The translations under genes were made by a program, and so were the position numbers. The notes under the pieces were generated by a model. The model searched no databases and was not told the DNA's origin. It saw nothing but the letters and a program-made list of their open reading frames with translations. Below, in pieces: positions 1 to 6,596 of a stretch of DNA of 6,627 nucleotides (its first letter is position 1; every line of letters starts with the position of its first letter). This DNA comes from a bacterium (lineage in GTDB: Bacteria; Desulfobacterota; GWC2-55-46; S146-80; JALXFI01): the NCBI GenBank assembly GCA_027069035.1, contig JALXFI010000161.1, forward strand, positions 1 to 6,627. The letters are read 5' to 3'.

Positions 1-1
1 T

Positions 2-385
2 AAGGTAGGTGAGAAAACGGTCTTGATCGTAGAGGATGAAGATAGTTTAAGGGAGTACCTGAAGACGGTTCTTGTAGGAGAAGGTTGTGTTGTGGATGCC
101 GCTTCATCCGGCAGGAAGGCGCTTACACTCATCGCAGAAAAGGATTATGACCTTATTATTACCGACTATAAGATGCCTGATATAAACGGCAGAGAGCTGT
201 ATGAAAAGGCGGTGGGGTTGGGTTTTGAAAATGCCCGAAAGTTTGTGTTTGCAACAGGTGACGTGGTAAATGAAGAGACAAGGAGCTTTATCAATGAAAG
301 CGGCAGGGTATGTCTTGAAAAGCCATACTCTATCAATGACATAAAATCCATGCTCAAGAAGTTTTTTATGGATTCATTACATTAG
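2..385 (+). CDS. Receiver (REC) domain, 5'-truncated; probable C-terminus of a hybrid histidine kinase
   Basis: This is the phosphoacceptor domain of a two-component signalling protein. The frame is open to the left edge and reads KVGEKTVLIVEDED before the rest of the domain, so the TTG at 23 lies inside the first beta strand and cannot be the true start. Counting that TTG as residue 1, the expected residues are all present: acidic pair E4/D5, phosphoacceptor D48 in TDYKMPDING (codon 164-166), switch threonine T78 in FATGD, and K100 in the EKPY motif. The FATGD...ETRSFINESG...EKPY pattern resembles the C-terminal REC domains of hybrid histidine kinases (family knowledge), but a single-domain response regulator starting just outside the window cannot be excluded. 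No output domain follows; the protein ends about 20 residues after the lysine. purL starts 43 nt downstream on the same strand with no terminator between. REC identity is firm; the hybrid-kinase call is inference. Confidence 0.88.
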   Translation, partial: KVGEKTVLIVEDEDSLREYLKTVLVGEGCVVDAASSGRKALTLIAEKDYDLIITDYKMPDINGRELYEKAVGLGFENARKFVFATGDVVNEETRSFINESGRVCLEKPYSINDIKSMLKKFFMDSLH

Positions 386-410
386 CTAAGTAATCGTTGG
401 ATTTATAAAT

Positions 411-417
411 AAAGAGG
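411..417 (+). promoter_or_regulatory. Shine-Dalgarno of purL
   Basis: AAAGAGG ends 11 nt before the purL ATG. An in-frame TAA at 423-425 makes the ATG at 429 the most upstream possible start, so this site and that ATG belong together. A second purine patch (AAAGG, 424-428) abuts the ATG and is too close to act as the main site. Confidence 0.6.
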
Positions 418-428
418 TTGATTAAAGG

Positions 429-2648
429 ATGGTTGTAATATCTAAAGATATTGTTAAAGAACACGGGTTGAGCGAGGAAGAGTACAAGAGTATTTTAGGC
501 TGTCTTGGCAGGGAGCCCAATCTGCTTGAGCTTGGAATATTCTCGGTGATGTGGAGCGAGCATTGCAGTTACAAGAGTTCGCGTATGTATCTTAAAGAAT
601 TTCCAACCGAGGGACCGCATATTATTCAGGGCCCTGGAGAGAACGCAGGCGTTGTGGATATAGGGGGCGGAATGGCCGTTGTATTTAAGATGGAAAGCCA
701 TAATCATCCCTCTTATATCGAGCCGTATCAGGGCGCTGCAACCGGTGTGGGCGGGATACTCAGGGATGTCTTCACGATGGGTGCAAGGCCTGTTGCTATA
801 CTTAATTCCTTAAGGTTCGGAAACCTTGATGAAACCAAAACCAGGTTTCTTCTTAAAGGCGTTGTCGCAGGTATAGCAGGGTATGGAAATTGTATGGGTG
901 TGCCTACGGTCGGCGGGGAGGTCTATTTTCATCCTTCTTACAGCGGCAACTGCCTTGTAAATGCCATGTGTGTTGGACTTGTAAATAAGAAAAAAATATT
1001 TATGGGCAAGGCTGCCGGTGTGGGAAATCCGCTCCTCTATGTGGGTTCAAGCACGGGAAGGGACGGTATTCACGGAGCCACAATGGCCTCTGATGTTTTT
1101 GGAGAGGGCGGTGAAGAAAGGCGCCCCACCGTTCAGGTTGGCGACCCGTTTACGGAAAAACTCCTTCTTGAGGCGTGCCTTGAGGCATTCAAGGCCGGCG
1201 AATATATAATCGGCATACAGGATATGGGGGCGGCAGGGCTTACCTCCTCGTCCGTAGAGATGGCGGATAGAGGCGGAGTGGGTGTTGAAATAGACCTTTC
1301 GGCAGTACCCACAAGGGAAGAAGGCATGACCCCTTATGAGATAATGCTCTCCGAGTCTCAGGAAAGGATGCTTATCGTTGCCAAAGAGGGGAGGGTCGGG
1401 GATATTGAGCGTATCTTTAGAAAATGGGGGCTTAAGGCACAGGTTGTCGGAAGGGTTATAGAAGAACCGTCTTTAAGGCTTATAAGCAAAGGCAAGGAGG
1501 TTGCCAATATACCGATACACAGCCTTACGTCTAAGGCGCCGGTATATAAGAGGCCTGTTAAACGGCCTGATTATATTGACAGGGCAAACAAGCTTGAGAC
1601 CGGTTCCGTTTCGCTTCCGGGCGATATGAACGCCATACTCCTTAAACTCCTCTCCTCGCCCAACATAGCAAACAAAAAGTGGATATACAGGCAGTATGAT
1701 CATATGGTCAGGACATCTACTGTGGTGCTTCCGGGCTCGGATGCGGCGGTGATAAGGATACAGGGCACAAACAAGGCAATTGCCATGACGGTTGATTGTA
1801 ACAGCAGGTATTGTTATTTAGACCCGTTTGCAGGGGGTATGTCAGCCGTGGCTGAGGCCGCAAGGAATCTGGCGGCAACAGGGGCAAGGCCTCTTGCGAT
1901 TACGGACTGTCTTAATTTCGGAAACCCTGAAAGACCTGAGATTATGTGGCAATTCAGAGAGGCGGTGCGCGGCATGAAACAGGCATGCATTGCGCTTGAA
2001 ACACCCGTTGTAAGCGGCAATGTGAGCTTCTATAACGAGACATCCGGAGAGGCCGTTTATCCGACTCCCTCTGTGGGTATGGTAGGGCTTATTGAGGATA
2101 TATCACATATAACGACACAGTGGTTTAAGAACGATGGCGATGTTATCGCACTTATAGGCGAGACGAGAGAAGAGCTTGGGGGAAGCGAATACTTGAGCCT
2201 GATACACGGCATAGAGGACGGTCCTCCCCCGTCAATCGATATTATTCGAGAAAAGGCGGTTATAGATACTTGTCTTGATGCAATACGCAGTGGTATAATA
2301 CTCTCTGCTCACGATTGTTCCGAGGGGGGGCTGGCCGTCGCCCTTGCGAAGGCGTGTATATCTTTTGAAGACGGTCTTGGGGCGGAGATGGAGATAGAGG
2401 AGGATATAAGGACGGATGCCATGCTTTTCGGCGAGTCGCACTCACGTATAATCGTGAGCCTTAAAGAAGATAAACTAAAGATTCTGAATGAGATTGCGTC
2501 AAACCATTCCGTTCCTATAGAGGTGATTGGAAGGGTAAAGAAAAACAGATTCAAGATTAACAGATGCATAGACCTTCCTGTTGAGAGTTTAAGGTCTGTT
2601 TGGACGGAGACGCTTGGTAAAAACCTGAACGGCAGAGAGACGGTGTAA
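429..2648 (+). CDS. purL: Phosphoribosylformylglycinamidine synthase, large subunit PurL (short form)
   Basis: PurL catalyses the fourth step of IMP synthesis: FGAR plus ATP and ammonia from glutamine gives FGAM. At 739 residues it is the short form, close to the B. subtilis enzyme, lacking the fused glutaminase of the ~1,300-residue proteobacterial PurL, so it should need separate PurQ and PurS; neither gene is in the window. Both AIR-synthase-like repeats are complete. In the first repeat I see WSEHCSYKSS (42-51, with H45), ESHNHPS (89-95), the glycine-rich GAATGVGGILRD (102-113), GRDGIHGATMASD (210-222) and QDMGAAGLTSSS (264-275). The second contains TVDCNSRYCYLDPFAGG (454-470), NLAATGARPLA (480-490), DCLNFGNPE (493-501) and SGNVSFYNE (529-537). 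The ATG is preceded in frame by TAA at 423-425, so no longer start is possible. purF follows after 6 nt. The enzyme is cytosolic. No frameshift or missing motif was noticed. Confidence 0.97.
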   Translation: MVVISKDIVKEHGLSEEEYKSILGCLGREPNLLELGIFSVMWSEHCSYKSSRMYLKEFPTEGPHIIQGPGENAGVVDIGGGMAVVFKMESHNHPSYIEPYQGAATGVGGILRDVFTMGARPVAILNSLRFGNLDETKTRFLLKGVVAGIAGYGNCMGVPTVGGEVYFHPSYSGNCLVNAMCVGLVNKKKIFMGKAAGVGNPLLYVGSSTGRDGIHGATMASDVFGEGGEERRPTVQVGDPFTEKLLLEACLEAFKAGEYIIGIQDMGAAGLTSSSVEMADRGGVGVEIDLSAVPTREEGMTPYEIMLSESQERMLIVAKEGRVGDIERIFRKWGLKAQVVGRVIEEPSLRLISKGKEVANIPIHSLTSKAPVYKRPVKRPDYIDRANKLETGSVSLPGDMNAILLKLLSSPNIANKKWIYRQYDHMVRTSTVVLPGSDAAVIRIQGTNKAIAMTVDCNSRYCYLDPFAGGMSAVAEAARNLAATGARPLAITDCLNFGNPERPEIMWQFREAVRGMKQACIALETPVVSGNVSFYNETSGEAVYPTPSVGMVGLIEDISHITTQWFKNDGDVIALIGETREELGGSEYLSLIHGIEDGPPPSIDIIREKAVIDTCLDAIRSGIILSAHDCSEGGLAVALAKACISFEDGLGAEMEIEEDIRTDAMLFGESHSRIIVSLKEDKLKILNEIASNHSVPIEVIGRVKKNRFKINRCIDLPVESLRSVWTETLGKNLNGRETV

Positions 2649-2654
2649 TTTTAT

Positions 2655-4031
2655 ATGTGTGGAATATTCGGTATATTCGGCCACCAAGAGGCCGCAAATA
2701 TTACGTATCTTGGACTCTATGCCCTGCAACACAGGGGGCAGGAAAGCGCAGGAATTGTCTCCTCAGACGGCAAGATGCTCCATCTGCATAAGAGCATGGG
2801 AGCTGTTGCCGACATCTTTAAAAAGGATGTGATAAAGACCCTCAAAGGCACATCTGCAATAGGCCATGTAAGATACTCCACCACCGGTGGGAGCCTCCTT
2901 AAGAACGTGCAGCCTGTTATGGTCAATTATGCAAAGGGTATGATAGCCGTTGCACATAATGGAAATCTGGTTAACTCAACCGAGCTAAGAACCGTGCTTG
3001 AAAACAAAGGTTCCATCTTTCAGTCCGATATGGATACGGAGATTATTGTCCATCTGATAGCGCGTTCTAAACTGTCCTCATTTCAGGACAGGATCGTTGA
3101 GGCAATGGAACAGGTTTCAGGGGCGTATTCCGTAGTTTTCCTGAATGAGGCAAGGATGCTTGGCATAAGGGACCCTTATGGCTTCAGACCCCTGTCTATT
3201 GGTAAGTTTCAGGGCTCGTATGTGCTTGCTTCAGAGACGTGTTCCTTTGATCTCATAGGAGCGGAATATGTAAGGGAGGTTGAACCGGGCGAGGTCGTGC
3301 TTATCGATAAAAACGGGCTTAAATCCTTTAAACCCTTTAATGAAGTCCCTCTTGCTCCATGTATATTTGAATTTATATATTTTTCACGTCCGGACAGTAT
3401 AATATTTGGCAGAAATGTCTATTCCGTTAGAAAAAGGCTTGGCGCTGAGCTTGCCAAGATATATCCGGTTGAGGCCGATATGGTCATACCTGTCCCTGAT
3501 TCAGGGGTTCCCGCAGCCATAGGATATTCCGAGGAGTCCGGCATACCCTTTGAGATGGGTCTTATAAGGAATCATTATGTGGGAAGGACATTCATAGAGC
3601 CAAGACAGTCTATACGCCATTTTGGGGTAAAGATAAAGCTTAATGCCTTAAGAGAGGTGCTTGACGGCAAAAAAGTGGTTGTGGTGGATGACTCTATCGT
3701 TCGTGGAACTACAAGCAGAAAAATAGTAAAGATGCTTAAAAAAGCCGGCGCAAGCGAGGTGCATGTAAGGATAAGCTCTCCGCCTACGAGATTTCCGTGT
3801 TTTTACGGGATAGACACCCCAACAAGGAATGAGCTTATTGCTTCAACGCATTCCATAGAAGAGATAAATAAATATCTTACCTCTGACAGCCTTGCATACC
3901 TGAGTGTGGCAAGCCTTGTAAAGGCGGTGGGAAGAGAGAAGAGTTATTGCAAGGCTTGTTTTGATGGAAAATATGTCGTTGGCTTTAGCGACATGCCGGA
4001 TGAACCCCAGATGGCGCTTTTTGGAAATTAG
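2655..4031 (+). CDS. purF: Amidophosphoribosyltransferase PurF, iron-sulfur type
   Basis: PurF is the committed step of purine synthesis, making 5-phosphoribosylamine from PRPP and glutamine. The 458-residue protein starts with MCGIFGIFG: Cys2 is the N-terminal nucleophile of the class II glutaminase domain (about 2-230), with HVRYSTTG (71-78), HNGN (101-104) and SDMDTE (124-129). The type I phosphoribosyltransferase domain follows, with the PRPP loop VVVVDDSIVRGTT at 341-353. C236, C382, C432 and C435 (CKAC) match the four [4Fe-4S] ligands known from B. subtilis PurF, so the enzyme is probably oxygen-sensitive and cluster-dependent. The start is fixed: the in-frame purL TAA lies three codons upstream and neither intervening codon (TTT, TAT) is a start, so there is no propeptide. 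The Shine-Dalgarno is weak (GAGAG, 2635-2639, 15 nt away), suggesting coupling to purL translation. Purine nucleotide feedback inhibition is known for the family. Confidence 0.97.
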   Translation: MCGIFGIFGHQEAANITYLGLYALQHRGQESAGIVSSDGKMLHLHKSMGAVADIFKKDVIKTLKGTSAIGHVRYSTTGGSLLKNVQPVMVNYAKGMIAVAHNGNLVNSTELRTVLENKGSIFQSDMDTEIIVHLIARSKLSSFQDRIVEAMEQVSGAYSVVFLNEARMLGIRDPYGFRPLSIGKFQGSYVLASETCSFDLIGAEYVREVEPGEVVLIDKNGLKSFKPFNEVPLAPCIFEFIYFSRPDSIIFGRNVYSVRKRLGAELAKIYPVEADMVIPVPDSGVPAAIGYSEESGIPFEMGLIRNHYVGRTFIEPRQSIRHFGVKIKLNALREVLDGKKVVVVDDSIVRGTTSRKIVKMLKKAGASEVHVRISSPPTRFPCFYGIDTPTRNELIASTHSIEEINKYLTSDSLAYLSVASLVKAVGREKSYCKACFDGKYVVGFSDMPDEPQMALFGN

Positions 4032-4034
4032 CCC

Positions 4035-4610
4035 TTGGAAATCAGTCTATTGTCAAGTAACAAGTTGAAATCACGTCTCCTTGAGATAATAAGACATAGG
4101 TCTTTTGAACGTAAGGATGTAGTCCTTGCATCCGGTAAAAAGAGCGACTTTTATATAGACTGCCGTCTTACCACCCTTTATCCCGAAGGCGCATATCTGA
4201 TTGGCAAAGTGTTTCTCGATATGATAAACGGCCTGAATGAAGAAGTTGATGCCGTAGGCGGACCGACCCTTGGTGCAGACCCCATAGCCGTTGCCGTAAG
4301 CGTTGAAAGTTACAGGGCGGGGAACCCTATGCCGGCCTTCATAATAAGGAAAAAACCTAAGGGACACGGCAAAAAGGAGTGGATAGAGGGAAAGGGTAAT
4401 CTCAACAGGGGGGCGACTGTGGTGATACTTGAAGACGTTGTTACAACTGGAGGCTCGGTCTTAAAGGCAGCCGAAAAGGCTAAGGATGAGGGGTTTGAAG
4501 TGGCCGCCATTCTTGCGATAGTGGATAGGGAAGACGGAGGCGCAGAGAGGATAAGGAATGCAGGCTATAGATTTAAAGCTATTTTCAGCAAGAGTGATAT
4601 AATGCGGTAA
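4035..4610 (+). CDS. pyrE: Orotate phosphoribosyltransferase PyrE
   Basis: PyrE converts orotate and PRPP to orotidine monophosphate, the fifth step of UMP synthesis. The protein is 191 residues, a normal length. Numbered from the TTG at 4035: LASGKKSDFYID (31-42) near the N-terminus, the mobile catalytic loop RKKPKGHG (105-112) with the lysines and histidine expected of orotate enzymes, and the PRPP-binding loop VVILEDVVTTGGS (129-141). The catalytic loop separates it from adenine, xanthine and hypoxanthine phosphoribosyltransferases. The start must be non-ATG: the in-frame purF stop lies at 4029-4031 and the first in-frame ATG is about 60 codons in, past conserved sequence. TTG at 4035 is the longest option; TTG codons at 4050 or 4065 are also possible and no strong Shine-Dalgarno separates them. 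The gap to purF is 3 nt, indicating coupled translation. It meets nadB tail to tail. Function is firm, exact start is not. Confidence 0.95.
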   Translation: MEISLLSSNKLKSRLLEIIRHRSFERKDVVLASGKKSDFYIDCRLTTLYPEGAYLIGKVFLDMINGLNEEVDAVGGPTLGADPIAVAVSVESYRAGNPMPAFIIRKKPKGHGKKEWIEGKGNLNRGATVVILEDVVTTGGSVLKAAEKAKDEGFEVAAILAIVDREDGGAERIRNAGYRFKAIFSKSDIMR

Positions 4611-4668
4611 AAACCCTTGTGATTTTTAGGCATCCCCCTTTGCTTCATCGAATCCTCAAACACTCGAG

Positions 4669-4695
4669 CCCTTGCCCTCACGCCCCTTTGACCCC
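4669..4695 (-). other. Putative G-quadruplex just downstream of nadB
   Basis: Read on the - strand, starting 4 nt after the nadB stop codon, the sequence has tracts GGGG, GGGG, GGG, GGG separated by loops of 5, 5 and 3 nt (TCAAA, CGTGA, CAA). This fits the standard G3+N1-7 pattern. In the nadB mRNA it would sit in the 3' UTR; on the + strand the same bases are C-rich. Folding and any role in 3'-end formation or stability are inference. The rest of the 89-nt convergent gap (4611-4699) shows only a weak all-A/T potential stem (TAAAAA 4608-4613 with TTTTTA 4623-4628), which does not look like an intrinsic terminator. Confidence 0.5.
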
Positions 4696-4699
4696 TTTA

Positions 4700-6334
4700 T
4701 TAAAGCACCAATGCCTGTTTTCCAAAGGCTGTAAAACCTTTATTACAGTCTATTACAGTGTCTTTTTTCCATTCTTTATCGTTCCTTTCCGGGTAGTCAA
4801 GGTTGTAGTGAAGCCCGCGACTTTCCTTCCTCATTATTGCCGAGGTTATGACAAGCTCGGCCACTGTTGCGAGATTTCTCAGTTCAACAAGGTCGCTTGT
4901 CAGCAGAAAGTTCCAGTAATACTCTCTTATCTCCTGCTGAAGCAGGTCTATCCTTCTCTTAGCCCTTTCAAGTCTCTTGTTTGATCTTACTACTCCAACA
5001 TAGTTCCACATAAACCTTCTTATCTCATCCCAGTTCTGGGTTATCACCACCATCTCTTCACTGTCAGTCGCCCCACCTACGTCCCATAACGGTATGGCCG
5101 GCAAAGCGGTTTCGTCAATCTCATCGATTGCCTTCAAAAACGCCCTGTGCGCAAAGACCGAGGCCTCAAGCAGGGAATTGCTCGCCAGCCTGTTTGCGCC
5201 GTGAAGCCCTGTGCATGCCGTTTCTCCGATGGCATAGAGCCTTTTTATGGAGGTCCTGCCGTCTATGTCCGAAAGGACGCCTCCGCATGTATAATGTGCG
5301 GCAGGCACAACCGGTATTGGGTCTCTTGTCATATCAAAACCGAACTCGAGGCAATGTTTATATATATTGGGGAACCTTTTCTTTATAAAACCGGCGTCTT
5401 TGTTTGTAATATCAAGGTAAACATGCTCATCGCCCCTTTCCTTTAGCTCTGTATCTATTGCCCGGGCAACAACGTCTCTTGGCGCAAGTTCCTTTAAGGG
5501 ATGGTATCTGTCCATGAATCTTTTTCCCGATTTAAGCCTCAGCACGGCGCCTTCTCCTCTTACCGCTTCTGAAATAAGGAATGATTTGGCTTCCGGGTGA
5601 TAGAGGCATGTGGGATGGAACTGGACAAACTCCATATTGGCTATCGCTGCCCCCGCTCTGTATGCCATTGCGACACCGTCGCCGGTGGATATGTCCGGGT
5701 TGCTTGTATAAAGGTACACCTTGCCCGTTCCGCCTGTGGCAAGAACGGTCGCCTTTGCAAGAAACGTGTGTACCGTATTCCCCTTTTTATTGAGGACATA
5801 GGCGCCCCAGCATATATCCGGAGCTGTCTTTTTGATAAATTTACTCTGTGTGATAAGGTCTACGGCGATATGGTCTTCATATATGGAGATGGATGGGTTC
5901 TTTGTCGCGGCTTCTTTAAGAACTCTTATAAGCTCCTTGCCCGTAATATCCGAGGCATGTATAATCCTTCTTCTTGAATGTCCGCCTTCTCTTCCGAGGT
6001 CAAATTCTACATCTTCGGTGTCAGGCTTTTTTGTAAATTGAGCCCCCCAGCCGACCAGTTCTTCCACCCTCTCAGGTCCGTTTTTTACAACAGTCTCTAC
6101 GATATCCTTGTGACAGAGCCCTGCGCCGGCTTCAAGGGTGTCCCTTATGTGCTCTTCAAAAGAGTCTTCCTCTGAAAAGACAGAGGCGATTCCGCCCTGT
6201 GAGTACCTTGTTGTGGACTCTGTAAGCTCTCTTTTGGTAACAACGGCAACCTTGCCGTACTGAGACGCCTTGATGGCGAAACTTAGTCCCGCAAGGCCGC
6301 TACCGATAACGAGAAAATCGAATTTAAACTCCAT
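4700..6334 (-). CDS. nadB: L-aspartate oxidase NadB
   Basis: NadB oxidises L-aspartate to iminoaspartate, the first step of de novo NAD synthesis, using FAD with fumarate or oxygen as acceptor; NadA, its usual partner, is not in the window. From the ATG at 6334 the protein has 544 residues, close to E. coli NadB (540). I see the FAD dinucleotide-binding motif VIGSGLAGLS (9-18), the flavoprotein signature STTRYSQGGIA (40-50), REGGHS (115-120), FHPT with H240, APRD with R286, HYTCGG with H347 and GLHGANRLASNS with R382. The last four match E. coli H244, R290, H351 and R386 at a constant offset of 4. This aspartate/fumarate pattern and the absence of a frd/sdh context favour NadB over a fumarate reductase flavoprotein. 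The frame extends to a TTG at 6373, but that codon is part of a likely -35 box and would add 13 residues ahead of the usual N-terminus. The gene seems monocistronic and faces pyrE. Confidence 0.96.
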   Translation of the reverse strand: MEFKFDFLVIGSGLAGLSFAIKASQYGKVAVVTKRELTESTTRYSQGGIASVFSEEDSFEEHIRDTLEAGAGLCHKDIVETVVKNGPERVEELVGWGAQFTKKPDTEDVEFDLGREGGHSRRRIIHASDITGKELIRVLKEAATKNPSISIYEDHIAVDLITQSKFIKKTAPDICWGAYVLNKKGNTVHTFLAKATVLATGGTGKVYLYTSNPDISTGDGVAMAYRAGAAIANMEFVQFHPTCLYHPEAKSFLISEAVRGEGAVLRLKSGKRFMDRYHPLKELAPRDVVARAIDTELKERGDEHVYLDITNKDAGFIKKRFPNIYKHCLEFGFDMTRDPIPVVPAAHYTCGGVLSDIDGRTSIKRLYAIGETACTGLHGANRLASNSLLEASVFAHRAFLKAIDEIDETALPAIPLWDVGGATDSEEMVVITQNWDEIRRFMWNYVGVVRSNKRLERAKRRIDLLQQEIREYYWNFLLTSDLVELRNLATVAELVITSAIMRKESRGLHYNLDYPERNDKEWKKDTVIDCNKGFTAFGKQALVL

Positions 6335-6343
6335 TTGTTTTTT

Positions 6344-6373
6344 ACTATAGATGAGTTTGAGAGAATGTGTCAA
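6344..6373 (-). promoter_or_regulatory. Predicted sigma70-type promoter of nadB
   Basis: On the - strand there is a perfect -35 TTGACA (6373-6368), an 18-nt spacer and a -10 TATAGT (6349-6344, five of six consensus bases). Transcription would start near 6338-6336, 2-4 nt ahead of the preferred nadB ATG (6334-6332). There is no Shine-Dalgarno in the intervening TAGTAAAAAACAA, which agrees with a leaderless transcript. Based on sequence pattern alone. Confidence 0.6.
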
Positions 6374-6468
6374 GCTGAAATAGGCATGGTGTTCGTCCTT
6401 GACTTATGATACACCATTGGTTAATCTTAAAAGACGTTGAGAGTTGCGTGGAAGCGCTGGAACTGTCC

Positions 6469-6528
6469 AAATTGGGGACTGCGCCCATTTACGGATGTTA
6501 GTCGTAGAATGGACGCTGTCCCCAATTT
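6469..6528. repeat. Near-perfect ~60-nt inverted repeat (REP/MITE-like palindrome)
   Basis: The left arm (6469-6493) and right arm (6503-6528) are inverted copies around a 9-nt loop (GATGTTAGT). Paired blocks from the outside in: AAATTGGGGAC with GTCCCCAATTT (11 bp), GCG with CGC, CCATT with AATGG, and TACG with CGTA. The arms differ by two mismatches and one extra base, giving 23 of 26 positions paired. Each arm read towards its outer end goes CGTA...GTCCCCAATTT. The AATTT at the 3' end belongs to the stem and is not a U-tract, so this is not a typical intrinsic terminator. A mobile or REP-type element is the best guess, from resemblance only. Confidence 0.8.
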
Positions 6529-6541
6529 ACGAAATTTTAAC

Positions 6542-6596
6542 CACTGAATACACTGAAGGCACTGAAAAAGACTTGAAGGCACTAGAAAACACTGAA
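6542..6596. repeat. Degenerate tandem array of CACTGAA units
   Basis: CACTGAA occurs exactly at 6542-6548, 6551-6557, 6560-6566 and 6590-6596, with diverged units GACTTGAA at 6570-6577 and CACTAGAA at 6580-6587. Start-to-start spacing is 9 to 10 nt, about one helical turn. The 2-3 bases between units vary (TA, GG, AAA, GG, AA). The period is not a multiple of three throughout and no reading frame spans it, so it is not a peptide repeat. Its role is unknown. Confidence 0.75.

Noticed and set aside
404..409. TATAAA as a -10 box for a purL promoter
   Set aside because: No -35-like hexamer lies 16-19 nt upstream, and a start near 416 would cut into the Shine-Dalgarno at 411-417.
4608..4628. TAAAAA/TTTTTA stem after pyrE as an intrinsic terminator
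   Set aside because: The six pairs are all A-T with a 9-nt loop, and no separate U-tract follows; too weak to terminate.
4619..4984. 121-codon + strand frame overlapping the nadB 3' end, and other long frames inside nadB, purL and purF
   Set aside because: They are antisense or out-of-frame shadows of conserved genes with no family resemblance or ribosome site of their own.
6399..6427. Rightward promoter TTGACT-N17-TAATCT
   Set aside because: The -35 is good but the -10 matches only three of six consensus bases, and no gene is visible nearby.
6406..6501. 31-codon ORF (+), starting MIHHWLILKD
   Set aside because: No Shine-Dalgarno, no recognisable family, and its end runs into the palindrome; length is within chance expectation.
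6542..6596. CRISPR array
   Set aside because: Units are 7 nt with 2-3 nt between them; no 20-40 nt repeats, no spacers and no cas genes.
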